This document shows, piece by piece, positions 9,053 through 18,180 of a DNA stretch of 64,000 nucleotides (positions are counted from its first letter, which is position 1; the number at the start of each line of letters is the position of its first letter). A model generated the notes under the pieces. The model searched no databases, was not told the origin of the DNA, and saw nothing but the letters and a program-made list of their open reading frames with translations. The position numbers were made by a program, and so were the translations under genes. The stretch is taken from positions 248,001-312,000 of the forward strand of contig CP027241.1 in NCBI GenBank assembly GCA_002999035.1, given 5' to 3'. Source of the DNA: Lachnospiraceae bacterium oral taxon 500 (GTDB taxonomy: Bacteria; Bacillota; Clostridia; Lachnospirales; Vallitaleaceae).

Positions 9053-10168
9053 CTATTTCGCCTCTGCGTTTTCTTCCTGCTCGGCCATTTCATTAAACTG
9101 CTCCAGCACAATTTCTTTGTTATTGGCCGCCCACTCCGCATCATAGTCCACCAATCGGATCTCACTTAACTTCTCCATTCCCGCCGGGGCATCCACATCT
9201 TCCCGCACCGGCCGGCGCCCCCACATTTTGCTTTGCCTTTGCTGCCACTCCGCCGAGGTTACAAAGTCTATAAAAAGCTTAGCATTATCCGGATGCGGCG
9301 CATTTTTAACCAAAGCCACACTATCCGGCGCCGCACTGGTTCCGTCCGCCGGATAAACAAAAGCTACTCTCTTATCATCCGCATATCGAACGGCTGCTTT
9401 TTCGAGGGTTAAGCCAACATAATACTCACCCGCCGCCACCAGCTTGTGGCACTGCGACGACGCATCCAAGAGCTTTCCGTCCAAGTTTGCGTAAAACTGC
9501 CGCACAAACTCCCAGCCTTTTTCCGTCCCGCCATGACCAAACAGCATCGTACACAGCTGCGTATAGGCCGAGCCGGACTTTGCCGGCGCACAATAAGCAA
9601 TTTTTCCCCGCCACTGCGGCTGTAAAAGATCTTCCCAGCTCTGTGGAGCTGCCAGCCCCGCCTTTTCAATCAATTCCTTATTGTAAAACAGCACCATCGG
9701 CAGCGGACTCTCCCCCGTCCAAATATGCTCGGCATCCTTGTAAACCGCTGGAATAGCGGCATCATTGGCCGAGATATAAGGCGCAAAATACTCTTTATAA
9801 GCGGCTACACTGTCGGCTCCGCCGCCCCAAAGCACATCGGCTACCGGCTGACTGGCCTCCATTTTTATCCGATTAATCAGCTCACCCGTTCCGGCCGCTA
9901 CCACTTCCACCCGAATCTCCGGGTACTTTTGCATAAATTGCTTAATCCCATCGTTCAACGGATCTGCGTCATGCGGTGAATAAACCACTACCGTTCCGGA
10001 CGGATCAACCGGCTTAGCCGTTTCTACATTTTTCTCTGCCTCTTTAACCGGAACGCTTTCCGCCTTCGTATCCGCAGCCGGCTCCGTCTTTTGACTGCCG
10101 CAGGCTGCTAAAATCAAAACCATCCCCAGAGCCAGCACTGCGCTCCAAGTCCTCCGTTTCCTTCTCAT
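9053..10168 (-). CDS. Extracellular solute-binding lipoprotein, iron(III)-type ABC transporter family
   Basis: The protein begins MRRKRRTWSAVL and has a lipoprotein signal with lipobox LAAC (about residue 22), so the mature form should be anchored to the outer face of the membrane. The start at 10168 is chosen over an upstream ATG at 10195 because GGGGAGGATTT precedes it. After a charged linker the body reads GTVVVYSPHDADPLNDGI and later RIKMEASQPVADVLWGGG, as in FbpA/AfuA-type and related cluster-D binding proteins for ferric iron or small anions. No permease or ATPase gene is adjacent; apt and recJ lie upstream. It may serve a transporter encoded elsewhere. The ligand is an inference. Confidence 0.85.
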   Translation of the reverse strand: MRRKRRTWSAVLALGMVLILAACGSQKTEPAADTKAESVPVKEAEKNVETAKPVDPSGTVVVYSPHDADPLNDGIKQFMQKYPEIRVEVVAAGTGELINRIKMEASQPVADVLWGGGADSVAAYKEYFAPYISANDAAIPAVYKDAEHIWTGESPLPMVLFYNKELIEKAGLAAPQSWEDLLQPQWRGKIAYCAPAKSGSAYTQLCTMLFGHGGTEKGWEFVRQFYANLDGKLLDASSQCHKLVAAGEYYVGLTLEKAAVRYADDKRVAFVYPADGTSAAPDSVALVKNAPHPDNAKLFIDFVTSAEWQQRQSKMWGRRPVREDVDAPAGMEKLSEIRLVDYDAEWAANNKEIVLEQFNEMAEQEENAEAK

Positions 10169-10199
10169 AAATCCTCCCCAAGCATTGCAAACCACTCTC

Positions 10200-10712
10200 T
10201 TAATACTGAATCACCGAATGAATATCATAGCCCTTTAAAAGTTCCCGGCCCTTTAAAAACTCCAATTCAATCAAATACACCAGCTTGACCACCTGGCCGC
10301 CCATGCTTTCCACCAGCTCAATCATCGCTTTCGTTGTGCCGCCGGTCGCCAAAAGGTCATCGACAATTACCACCTTATCTCCCGGCTGAATTGCATCCAC
10401 ATGAATCTCAATCGTCGCCTGCCCATATTCCAAATCATAAGTCTTGGCCACCGTCTTATACGGCAGTTTACCCGCCTTTCTGACCGGCACAAAGCCCTTT
10501 TCCAGATTATAAGCAATCGGCACGCCAAAAATAAAGCCCCGTGATTCCGGCCCCAAAATCAAATCAAAATCACTCGTCCCAATCCCATCCTGCATTTGCC
10601 GTACCGCCTCCTGCAGTGTCTTCGGATCATGCAAAATCGGAGTAATATCCCGAAAAATTACTCCCTTCTGCGGAAAATCCTCAATGCTGCGCATTACATC
10701 TTTTAAATTCAT
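10200..10712 (-). CDS. apt: Adenine phosphoribosyltransferase
   Basis: The 170-residue protein is close to full family length. It shows VIFRDITPILHDP near the N-terminus, GPESRGFIFGVPIAY, and the PRPP-binding loop VVIVDDLLATGGTTKAMIEL near residues 118-137. It converts adenine and PRPP to AMP in the purine salvage pathway, in the cytosol. It follows recJ by 25 bp on the same strand; recJ-apt adjacency is common in Bacillota. The gene is preceded by GGAAAGGGGTTATC. The relA/spoT gene that often comes next is absent; the solute-binding lipoprotein gene follows instead. Confidence 0.97.
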   Translation of the reverse strand: MNLKDVMRSIEDFPQKGVIFRDITPILHDPKTLQEAVRQMQDGIGTSDFDLILGPESRGFIFGVPIAYNLEKGFVPVRKAGKLPYKTVAKTYDLEYGQATIEIHVDAIQPGDKVVIVDDLLATGGTTKAMIELVESMGGQVVKLVYLIELEFLKGRELLKGYDIHSVIQY

Positions 10713-10737
10713 GATAACCCCTTTCCTTTCCGGCTCC

Positions 10738-12804
10738 TCACCTAGCTTCTACCATCAAGCGCCGATAAATCCTTGATTGCTCCAACTCCGTCTTTTTCCC
10801 TGCCGTCAGTTCAAACGAAAAGCCCTGCTCCGTCCACTTTTGCCGGCAAAGCCCCAGCTCCTCAAACACCGCCAGTCCGGCCAGCGTTCCCGCCAGCTCC
10901 TGCTTCTTCTTTTGTCCAAAATAAAACGGAAAATCCCGCCAGGAAAGCTCCCGCTTCCCTTCTGCCGCCAGACGCCGCAACTGCAAATAAATTTGCTTAT
11001 ATTCCGCCCGCTCCGGTGCCGCATACGGCCAAACCGTTCTGTCTTCCCCCTGTAACGCCTTATGCAGCTCCAGCGCAAAACCGCCGATACTTTCCTCCTG
11101 ACTGAAATAAGTCAACATCAGCTGCGGTTTTTTTATCCCATTCCACTCATTAATCTGAAAACTGCCCGCCGCTTTGACCTCAAAATCCGTCGACAGCCGA
11201 TCCGCCTCCTGACCCTCAAAAAAAGCCACGCCGTCAATTAACGTCCGCCCCCGGCGCAGACCCAGCCGCAAATGCTGATTTTCCTTGCCCATTTGCCGAA
11301 TCTCCGCCAAATGACTCTCAACCAAAAACTTTGGCTCCGGATTTCCCTGTCCATAAGGCGCCAAAAGCTCCATTTCCTCCAGCAAAGACAGCGACACTTC
11401 CGGCAGCTCGATCACAAAATCAACCGGCTCCAACGGCGTCAGAAGTTCCTCTGTCAGCTTATCCTCGGCATATTCATTTAATCTCTGCCGAAACTCATCA
11501 ATATCTTTAACCGGTAAAGTCATGCCCGCCGCCATCTCATGGCCGCCGAACTTACTAAACAAATCCTTGCAGCTGCAAAGAGCCTCAAATAAATTAAAAC
11601 CCGCTACCGAACGAGCCGAACCAACTGCTTTTTCACCCTCAATCGCCAGGACAATCACCGGCCGGTAAAAACGCTCCAGCAACCGGGAAGCCACAATTCC
11701 AATCACTCCGTGATGCCAGCCCTCGCCCGCAACCACCAGAATCTTGCTCTGATCACCACTTTCGGCAATCTTAGCCAAAGCCTCCTCCGTAATCCGGTTC
11801 TCCGTTTCCTGCCGCCTCTTATTTTCCTCATTTAATTCCTGTGCCAGCGCTGTCGCCCGCTCCGGATTATCGGCAATAAACAGCTCCACTCCCCGCGAAG
11901 CATCCCCCATCCGGCCGGCTGCATTCAGCCTCGGGCCTAGGCGAAAGGCCATCGTCCCGCTGCTGACCTTATCCGGCTCAATCTCCGCCGCCGCCAGCAA
12001 AGCCTTTAGTCCCTGATTTTCCGTTTTTTTCATCCGCTGCAAAGCTTCCTTGACAAAAACCCGATTTTCATCTATCAGCGGCATCAAATCAGACACCGTT
12101 CCCAGCGCCGCCAATTCAATATAATCAAATGGATCCGGCTGCCTATCCACTTTTGCCCCGGCCGCCCGCAAACGGTCAGCCAATGCGCAAATCAGCTTAA
12201 ATGCCACCCCCGCACCGGCAATCTGTTTAAACGGATAACCATCATCTGGCCGCTTCGGGTCAATCACCGCGTCCGCCGCCGGCAAAAGCTCCTGGCACTC
12301 ATGATGATCGGTTACCACCACCGTCAGCCCCAGTTCCTTGGCCAAAGCCACCTCCCGAACCGCACTGATACCGGTATCCACCGTCACCAAAAGACGAATC
12401 CCGCGGCCTGCCAATTCTCTGACCGCTCCTTCATTCAGACCATAGCCGTCCCTCATCCGATCCGGCAAATAGTACTGCACCGCCCCGCCAATCGCTTTTA
12501 AAAATAAATACAAAATCGAAGTCGCGGTAATCCCGTCCACATCATAATCGCCGTAAATACAAATGCTGTCTTGCTTTTCCACAGCCGTTAAAATCAAATC
12601 AACCGCCCGCTCCATATCCGCCAGCAAAAACGGATCATAAAGTTCCTCCCGCCGCGGCTGCAAAAACCGTCCGGCTACCTCCGCATCGGCAATCTGTCTG
12701 GTCAGCAAAAGTTTAGCAATTAGCAGAGAAACCTTCAGTTCCTCCGCCAATTGCTTCGCCCGGTTTAAATCATATTCTTTTGTGATAATTCTTGCTTTCT
12801 TCAT
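10738..12804 (-). CDS. recJ: Single-stranded-DNA-specific exonuclease RecJ
   Basis: The 688-residue protein has the DHH/DHHA1 architecture. The DHH phosphoesterase motifs appear as CIYGDYDVDGITATSIL (residues ~82-98), LVTVDTGIS and VVVTDHHECQ (about 160). The DHHA1 domain contains GWHHGVIGIVASRL and FGGHEMAAGMTL near 355-430, followed by an OB-fold region and a C-terminal extension usual in Bacillota. RecJ degrades single-stranded DNA 5' to 3' in recombination and repair. It heads a short operon with apt. The region upstream (12,830-12,985) is repeat DNA, so the promoter is unclear. Confidence 0.96.
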   Translation of the reverse strand: MKKARIITKEYDLNRAKQLAEELKVSLLIAKLLLTRQIADAEVAGRFLQPRREELYDPFLLADMERAVDLILTAVEKQDSICIYGDYDVDGITATSILYLFLKAIGGAVQYYLPDRMRDGYGLNEGAVRELAGRGIRLLVTVDTGISAVREVALAKELGLTVVVTDHHECQELLPAADAVIDPKRPDDGYPFKQIAGAGVAFKLICALADRLRAAGAKVDRQPDPFDYIELAALGTVSDLMPLIDENRVFVKEALQRMKKTENQGLKALLAAAEIEPDKVSSGTMAFRLGPRLNAAGRMGDASRGVELFIADNPERATALAQELNEENKRRQETENRITEEALAKIAESGDQSKILVVAGEGWHHGVIGIVASRLLERFYRPVIVLAIEGEKAVGSARSVAGFNLFEALCSCKDLFSKFGGHEMAAGMTLPVKDIDEFRQRLNEYAEDKLTEELLTPLEPVDFVIELPEVSLSLLEEMELLAPYGQGNPEPKFLVESHLAEIRQMGKENQHLRLGLRRGRTLIDGVAFFEGQEADRLSTDFEVKAAGSFQINEWNGIKKPQLMLTYFSQEESIGGFALELHKALQGEDRTVWPYAAPERAEYKQIYLQLRRLAAEGKRELSWRDFPFYFGQKKKQELAGTLAGLAVFEELGLCRQKWTEQGFSFELTAGKKTELEQSRIYRRLMVEAR

Positions 12805-12829
12805 ATCTGTTCTCTGATACTTTGCAATG

Positions 12830-12985
12830 TACTATCTGCGCGCCAAAATACCGCTACTTCACAGTCATTTTCATTTGTGCTTGCGCGCTTCCTATCCTAA
12901 ATTATCCGGCGTTTGCCACCGTCAGAACAAATGCTTCGCATTTGCCGTGCTGCGCGCTTCCTATCCCAATTTATCCGGCAACCCT
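12830..12985. repeat. Intergenic repeat family 2, tandem copy
   Basis: Between recJ and the response regulator gene, two blocks of about 33 bp are repeated 65 bp apart, each containing GCGCGCTTCCTATCC followed by AATTATCCGGC or ATTTATCCGGC. Between them a small hairpin AAATGCTTCGCATTT sits next to CCGTCAGAACA. In reverse complement these blocks (GAAGCGCGCA-GCA and GCAAATGCGAA-CATTTG-TCTGACGG) recur at 37925-38057, upstream of truA. No reading frame fits. The downstream end reaches the stop of the response regulator gene. Confidence 0.6.
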
Positions 12986-13682
12986 AAAATTTATTAAAGC
13001 GATAACCCGCGCCCCAAACTGTTTCAATGATTTTCGGCTTGCCCGGATTTTCCTCCAACTTTTTGCGCAGCTTTTGAATATGCACCGCTACCGTATTGAT
13101 GTCGCCAAACTCATCCTCGCCCCAAATCTTTTCAAACAGCTTTTGCTTGGAATGCACAATATCCGGCGTTTCCATAAAAAAGTTCAAAAGATCAAACTCG
13201 GTCGTGGTCAGCTGTACTTCCTTGTCATTTAAAAATACCTTACGCGACTCTGGAATCAGGCGTAAGCCCGACACCTCCAGTACTTCCTGCCCCTTGTCTT
13301 TGCCGAGCAGGCGGTCATAGCGGGAAATCTGGCTCTTTACCCGAGCTACCAATTCATTCGGATTAAAGGGCTTGGTGATATAATCATCCGCTCCCAATCC
13401 CAAACCCTTGATCTTATCAATATCATCGGTTCTGGCCGATACCATCAGGCAGGGAATATCAAGCTTATCCCGAATCGTCATCAGCAAATCGAAACCGCTG
13501 ACCGTCGGCAGCATAATATCAATGATGATCAATGAAAAATCGCCTTTCAGCGCCGTTTTCATACCGCGCAGACCGTCGGATTCAATCACCACCTCAAAGT
13601 CATTGCTTTCCAAAAAGTCTTTTTCCAGATTGGCAATATTTTTATCGTCCTCAATAATCAAGATCCTTTTTTTGTTTTCCAT
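12984..13682 (-). CDS. Two-component response regulator, OmpR/PhoB family
   Basis: The 232-residue protein has an N-terminal receiver domain with acidic DD at the start (ILIIEDDKN), the phosphoacceptor in LIIIDIMLPTVSGFD (~Asp55) and the conserved lysine in DDYITKPFNP. A C-terminal winged-helix DNA-binding domain ends in VAVHIQKLRKKL and VWGAGYRF. It starts one base after the stop codon of the histidine kinase gene, so the pair is translationally coupled; the kinase-first order is less common than regulator-first in this family. Its target genes cannot be read from the sequence. Confidence 0.95.
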   Translation of the reverse strand: MENKKRILIIEDDKNIANLEKDFLESNDFEVVIESDGLRGMKTALKGDFSLIIIDIMLPTVSGFDLLMTIRDKLDIPCLMVSARTDDIDKIKGLGLGADDYITKPFNPNELVARVKSQISRYDRLLGKDKGQEVLEVSGLRLIPESRKVFLNDKEVQLTTTEFDLLNFFMETPDIVHSKQKLFEKIWGEDEFGDINTVAVHIQKLRKKLEENPGKPKIIETVWGAGYRFNKF

Positions 13683-13683
13683 A

Positions 13684-14838
13684 TCAATCCCTCATTTCTA
13701 CAATTGGCAGCTTGATTGTCATGACCGTTCCCTTATCCAGTTCACTTTGCGCTGTAATCTCTCCGTGGTGCGCCTCTACCAGCTGCTTGGCAATGGAAAG
13801 CCCCAATCCTGACCCGCCGATATCCTTACTCCTGGCAGAATCCGCCCGATAAAACACATCAAAAATGGTTTGCAGGTCGCCCGACGGAATCCCCATTCCG
13901 TTATCCGCCACCTGAATCCACAACCAGTGCGGATCATTCCATATCCGAAAGAGCAGCGTCTTATTTTCCTTATCGTTATATTTAATGCCGTTTTGAATCA
14001 GATTAGACAGCACCCGGGCTATCATCTTCGTATCCAGCATCACCCAACAGCTTTCCCTAAGCCGATCCTCAATCGTTACCTGAACGCCCTGTTCCTCCAA
14101 CTCCAACTGCTTTTCCAAGAAGAAATCCGCAAAAATCTCATTGGCCAGCATCCGCTTAAAATCATATTCCTGTTCGTCAATATCAAGCTTGGAAAAAAGA
14201 AACAAATCGTTAATCAGGTCATTGGTATAGTGCGCGTTTTTGGAAATAATTTCCAAATACTGCTTTTTCTTCTCCTCGTCCTTGGCCACTCCGCTTTGAA
14301 TCCCGTCAATATAGCCGATAATCGAGGTAATCGGGGTTTTCAAATCATGTGAAATCCCGGCAATCAGGCGTTTGCGGTTTCTTTCGTAGCGGAGCTTTAA
14401 TTCATTGGCCTCTTTCAACTCCCGGCTCATGTTATTAAAGGAATCGATCAAATCCTCAACCATATTCGAATCAAAGTCGTCAATCGTTACTCCGTAATTG
14501 CCTTTGGCAATCTCCTCGGTGGCTGCCTTCATCTTCTCCAAAGGCCCCAGCAGCCGGCGCCGCATCTGAAAGGTAAAAAACAAAGTCCCGATTTCCTTGG
14601 TCAACATAGTTACCACCACCGCGACAATGATAAATACCGGCAGATTCAAACGCAAAACCAGGTAAAAAAAGTAAAACAAAATAATAATCGCCGCAAAAAA
14701 TACAATCGGAATCCATTTCAGAATGCGCTGTATTTTTTCAAAATCACTGACCTTTTCCTCTTCCGGCACGGCCGGACGAACCAGTCCTCTCTCTCGAACT
14801 TTTCCCGTCTCCTGCGGCTGCGATTTTCTTCTTTCCAT
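13684..14838 (-). CDS. Sensor histidine kinase, HAMP-HisKA-HATPase
   Basis: The start at 14838 (MERRKSQPQ) follows GGAGAGAAAC; an ATG at 14880 lacks a good site. After about 40 cytosolic residues, two adjacent membrane helices (IPIVFFAAIIILFYFF and FIIVAVVVTMLTK) are joined by a very short outside loop, so no large sensor domain is exposed. A HAMP-like linker follows. The phosphoacceptor is in GISHDLKTPITSIIGYIDGI (His near residue 170). ATP-binding boxes are NLIQNGIKYND, VADNGMGIP and GGSGLGLSIAK. It probably senses a membrane or intracellular signal and phosphorylates the regulator encoded next. Confidence 0.94.
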   Translation of the reverse strand: MERRKSQPQETGKVRERGLVRPAVPEEEKVSDFEKIQRILKWIPIVFFAAIIILFYFFYLVLRLNLPVFIIVAVVVTMLTKEIGTLFFTFQMRRRLLGPLEKMKAATEEIAKGNYGVTIDDFDSNMVEDLIDSFNNMSRELKEANELKLRYERNRKRLIAGISHDLKTPITSIIGYIDGIQSGVAKDEEKKKQYLEIISKNAHYTNDLINDLFLFSKLDIDEQEYDFKRMLANEIFADFFLEKQLELEEQGVQVTIEDRLRESCWVMLDTKMIARVLSNLIQNGIKYNDKENKTLLFRIWNDPHWLWIQVADNGMGIPSGDLQTIFDVFYRADSARSKDIGGSGLGLSIAKQLVEAHHGEITAQSELDKGTVMTIKLPIVEMRD

Positions 14839-14915
14839 GTTTCTCTCCGCTCTGTTTTTCTGCGGCATACATAGCCGCATTTTTACCGAGCCTCGCTGTT
14901 CATTCTTTTAACCCT

Positions 14916-15761
14916 TTAAAAATAGGTTTCCTCCAAATCAACATACTCGGCAATATCAGACATGATCTCTGTCACGTCGCCCGCTGTCATTTCCAAGACT
15001 TCCAAGCTGTTTTCATCAAAATGATACGCCAGGCCATCTGCACCGATATTGACCCCCATCATCATAATCAAATCATCCGCCAAATGGCAAATCATCGCCA
15101 GTTTCGGATTCAGCTCCGCCTTAGACGGTTCATGATGGTAGCGAATCACTTCGACAATTTCCGGCGGCAGGTTCCAGCGCTCGGCAATCTTGGCTCCGAC
15201 CTCGGCATGGGTAAAGCCTAAAACATCCGATTCGGCTTCGATAAAGGCTACATTCTTTTCTTCGACTTCTTTCATCACTTCGTCAAAATTATTCTTGACA
15301 TATTCATCTAAAACGACCTTGCCGACATCCTTTAAGAGGCCCGCCGTATATGCCAAATCAACTTCCTTAAACTTACATTTTTTGGCAATCGTCTGCGCCG
15401 TCATGGCTGACAGTTGCGACTGCCGCCACAGCGCTTCTTTTCCGAGATCATATCCACTTAACTCCTTGGATAAAATAGGACTGACCGTTACGGAAAAAAT
15501 CATGGATTTGACTGTTCTAAGGCCCAGCACGATTACGGCATCCTCAATAGTCTTGATTTCCCGCCGCCCCCGGTAAAAAGCCGAGTTGGCGACTCGAAGC
15601 AGCTTAACCGTCAAACCTTCATCTGTTCGAATCACTTCCTTAATGCTGCTGACCGAAACATTCGGATCGTCCATCATTTTAATTAACTTAATGACCGTTG
15701 CCGGAAAGGCAGGAATCGCGTTCACCTTTTGTAAAATTTCTTCCACTGTTATCTTACTCAT
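14916..15761 (-). CDS. HDOD domain signalling protein
   Basis: The 281-residue cytosolic protein has NAIPAFPATVIKLIKMMDDP at its start, then LLRVANSAFYRG, IEDAVIVLGLRTV and YTAGLLKDVGKVVLDEY, the conserved blocks of the HDOD (HD-related) output domain. The classic metal HD pair is not evident beyond this. HDOD proteins act in signalling networks tied to c-di-GMP, chemotaxis or stress. The start at 15761 (MSKITVEEI) follows GAGGTGTAAA; a second ATG at 15773 is an alternative. The 77 bp between it and the kinase gene suggests a loose three-gene signalling group. Confidence 0.9.
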   Translation of the reverse strand: MSKITVEEILQKVNAIPAFPATVIKLIKMMDDPNVSVSSIKEVIRTDEGLTVKLLRVANSAFYRGRREIKTIEDAVIVLGLRTVKSMIFSVTVSPILSKELSGYDLGKEALWRQSQLSAMTAQTIAKKCKFKEVDLAYTAGLLKDVGKVVLDEYVKNNFDEVMKEVEEKNVAFIEAESDVLGFTHAEVGAKIAERWNLPPEIVEVIRYHHEPSKAELNPKLAMICHLADDLIMMMGVNIGADGLAYHFDENSLEVLEMTAGDVTEIMSDIAEYVDLEETYF

Positions 15762-15956
15762 TTTACACCTCATACTTCGTCAATACAATGAATCCCGGCC
15801 GCGTGCCGTCTGCCGGATGATCCGTCTGCTTCATACTCTATCATAGCCTTTTACATTCACTGCGCCTGCTTTAAATTCATAAGCTTAACTATCGCTTCTA
15901 TTTTACTTTATTTATCGGCTGGTTTCAAGTATTTTATTTATATTTTCTTATTTTCC

Positions 15957-15985
15957 TTTACATTTTCTGTTTCATACTATATAAT
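15957..15985 (+). promoter_or_regulatory. Sigma-A type promoter of the cell-wall hydrolase gene
   Basis: TTTACA at 15957-15962 and TATAAT at 15980-15985 are separated by 17 bp, ahead of an AAAGGAG ribosome site and the ATG at 16009. It reads into the plus-strand gene and away from the divergent HDOD gene. Confidence 0.75.
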
Positions 15986-16008
15986 GGCAAAATCAAAGGA
16001 GAAAATCT

Positions 16009-17100
16009 ATGACAAAAAATATTTTAAAAAAAGAGTTTAAAAATCAAAAAACACCGTTTTTCCGTTGGGCTGTTTTCATTTTTGGGCTTTTTCTGTTTTC
16101 ATTTGCTGTTCAGGCGCAGGCACCGGCACAAACAACCGAAAGTCCGGCACCGGCAACCGTTACCGAAAGTAGTGCTGAAAATTCCGAAACATCCCAGCCG
16201 GGAGTTTCCGAAAACAGCGCTGCTTCGGCAGAGGAAAAGGAAAACACCGCGGAAACCCCGGCTCAACCGGAACCGAAGGGCAGTCCTGAACTGCCCGCCG
16301 AACTGCAAAGCGTGTTAAATAATTTTTTGGCCTCACCCTATATGCCGGTCGATATTTTAGTAGGTGACTGGTATTTACGCAATGAAACAGACGCTTTTGA
16401 GTTCGGCGGAACCATCTACGTCCCGCTGCGCTCCATCCTCCGGCTGATTCCGAACTCCGTTTTGACCTGGAATCAGGAAGCCCTGCGAGCCGATACTGTT
16501 TTTACTATCAACGGGGTTGAACGGAAATTATCTTTTTTTGCCAATTCCAAGCTCTATCTGGATAATGACGTACTTGGAGAAATGCCGGCTTTCTCGTTGC
16601 AGCAAAATAGAACAATGATGGTTCCTTTATCTTTTATAGCAAGCCTATTGGATATTACCACCACCTATGATTCCCTATATCATACAGTTTCACTTAACTG
16701 CTCCGTTTGGGCATTTGACCCGGCAGCCTCGGCTCCACGTTTTTACAGTCATCTGGAACTCAAAGATTTGGCTCGGTTAATTTATAAGGAGGCCGGCGGC
16801 ACTTCTTATGCTGCTCTTCACGGAGTTGCCAGCGTGATTTTAAATCATATTCGGCATCCGTATTATCCCAACACCCTATGGGAAGTGATTTATGCCGTTT
16901 CCCCTTCGGGCACGCCGCATTATACTCCGGCGCATAAAACCGGTTTTTCTTCGGTTATTCCCGATTACGCCAGCATTCTGGCCGCCAAGCGGGTACTGCG
17001 CGGTGAAAACTCAATCGGGAGCTGCATTTTCTTTAACACCAGACCCTTTAAAAACAAGACCATCTACACCAAAATCAACGGCATTTATTTTTGCTATTGA
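16009..17100 (+). CDS. Secreted cell-wall hydrolase (SleB-like) with copper amine oxidase N-like domain
   Basis: The 363-residue protein carries a signal peptide (AVFIFGLFLFSFAVQAQA, residues ~24-41) and then a low-complexity Ala/Glu/Ser/Pro linker to about residue 90. A copper amine oxidase N-terminal-like domain follows (GTIYVPLRSILRLIP and LYHTVSLNCSVW, ~125-245). The C-terminal third matches the hydrolase_2/SleB cell-wall hydrolase fold, with LARLIYKEAGGTSYAALHG (catalytic Glu near residue 260) and SVILNHIRHPYYPNTLWEV. It should cut peptidoglycan outside the membrane; the middle domain probably anchors it to the wall. A role in spore germination or wall turnover is inferred. Confidence 0.9.
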   Translation: MTKNILKKEFKNQKTPFFRWAVFIFGLFLFSFAVQAQAPAQTTESPAPATVTESSAENSETSQPGVSENSAASAEEKENTAETPAQPEPKGSPELPAELQSVLNNFLASPYMPVDILVGDWYLRNETDAFEFGGTIYVPLRSILRLIPNSVLTWNQEALRADTVFTINGVERKLSFFANSKLYLDNDVLGEMPAFSLQQNRTMMVPLSFIASLLDITTTYDSLYHTVSLNCSVWAFDPAASAPRFYSHLELKDLARLIYKEAGGTSYAALHGVASVILNHIRHPYYPNTLWEVIYAVSPSGTPHYTPAHKTGFSSVIPDYASILAAKRVLRGENSIGSCIFFNTRPFKNKTIYTKINGIYFCY

Positions 17101-17121
17101 TAAGCGGTTTGCCTTAACGAT

Positions 17122-17160
17122 AAAAGCGAAAGCATTTTCTCTGCTTTCGCTTTTGTTTTG
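17122..17160. terminator. Bidirectional terminator between the hydrolase gene and gpmA
   Basis: AAAGCGAAAGCA and TGCTTTCGCTTT form a 12 bp stem around a short loop, with T-rich sequence on both strands. It serves the converging hydrolase gene (plus) and gpmA (minus). Confidence 0.85.
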
Positions 17161-17166
17161 TCCTAT

Positions 17167-17910
17167 TTACTTTGCTTTTCCCTGATTGGCAACCGACTCC
17201 ATCTTCTTTTTCAATTCTTCCTGATCGCCCAGATAATATTTAGCGGTGACGTTAAAGTTTGCATCAAACTCATAAACTAAAGGCACACCGGTCGGAATAT
17301 TAACCTTCATAATTTCTTCGGCTGTCATCTTATCAAAATACTTAACCAGTGCCCGCAACGAATTGCCGTGTGCCGCAATCAATACTCTTTTACCGGCCAG
17401 CATATCTTTCTTGATGACATCTTCAAAGAACGGAACTGCTCTTTCAATCGTTTCTTTCAAACTTTCGGTCAGCGGTAAAAGGCTTGCATCTTCATTCCGG
17501 TAAGCTGCCTGATTGCGTGGATTTCTCTCATCCTGCTCCTCCAGTGCCGGCGGCATAACATCAAAAGACCGGCGCCAAATCGTGACCTGATCCTCACCGT
17601 ATTTCGCAGCTGTCTCGGACTTATTCAATCCCTGCAGCGCCCCGTAATGTCTTTCGTTCAAGCGCCAGGTCTTGTAAACCGGAAGCCATTCTCTGTCCAT
17701 TTCTTCCAAAATATGATTTAAAGTATGAATTGCTCTCTTTAAATAACTGGTATAACAAACGTCAAAATCATATCCGCCTTCCCGCAGCAGCCGGCCGCCT
17801 TCTTTGGCTTCCTGAACGCCCAATTCCGTCAACTCAACGTCTGTCCAGCCGGTAAACAGATTTTTCAGATTCCATTCGCTTTGACCATGTCTGACTAACA
17901 CTAATTTCAT
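17167..17910 (-). CDS. gpmA: 2,3-bisphosphoglycerate-dependent phosphoglycerate mutase
   Basis: The 247-residue protein matches the dPGM family along its whole length. It starts [14 protein letters not shown], has the substrate loop [15 protein letters not shown], then [27 protein letters not shown] and the second catalytic histidine in [16 protein letters not shown]. It interconverts 3- and 2-phosphoglycerate in glycolysis, in the cytosol. It is a single-gene unit with its own ribosome site (AAAAGGAGAAAATGGA) and a terminator just past its stop. Confidence 0.97.
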   Translation of the reverse strand: MKLVLVRHGQSEWNLKNLFTGWTDVELTELGVQEAKEGGRLLREGGYDFDVCYTSYLKRAIHTLNHILEEMDREWLPVYKTWRLNERHYGALQGLNKSETAAKYGEDQVTIWRRSFDVMPPALEEQDERNPRNQAAYRNEDASLLPLTESLKETIERAVPFFEDVIKKDMLAGKRVLIAAHGNSLRALVKYFDKMTAEEIMKVNIPTGVPLVYEFDANFNVTAKYYLGDQEELKKKMESVANQGKAK

Positions 17911-18180
17911 TCCATTTTCTCCTTTTGTGTCCGGTTTTTTCTATCGGTATGATGTAGGCGCCAAAAGCACTTGACACCTATAATACAGAATTGCTTCGGC
18001 TCTCACCTCCGCAAATCCTGCCAAAAGATGCTAAACCCCTTTGCCGGAAAGCTCCGCGCCGGATTTCCATACTTTTGCCACTTGTGTTATCAGTATATCG
18101 AAATTTCCGGTAAAAATCAATGATAAATTTCAGACTTTCTATTTTTTTGTAAAGTAAAAAACTCAACTTTCCCATGTTCG

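Noticed and set aside
17978-18175. Minus-strand open frame of 65 codons between rlmH and gpmA
   Set aside because: No ribosome site and no recognised motif; it is likely the gpmA promoter region.
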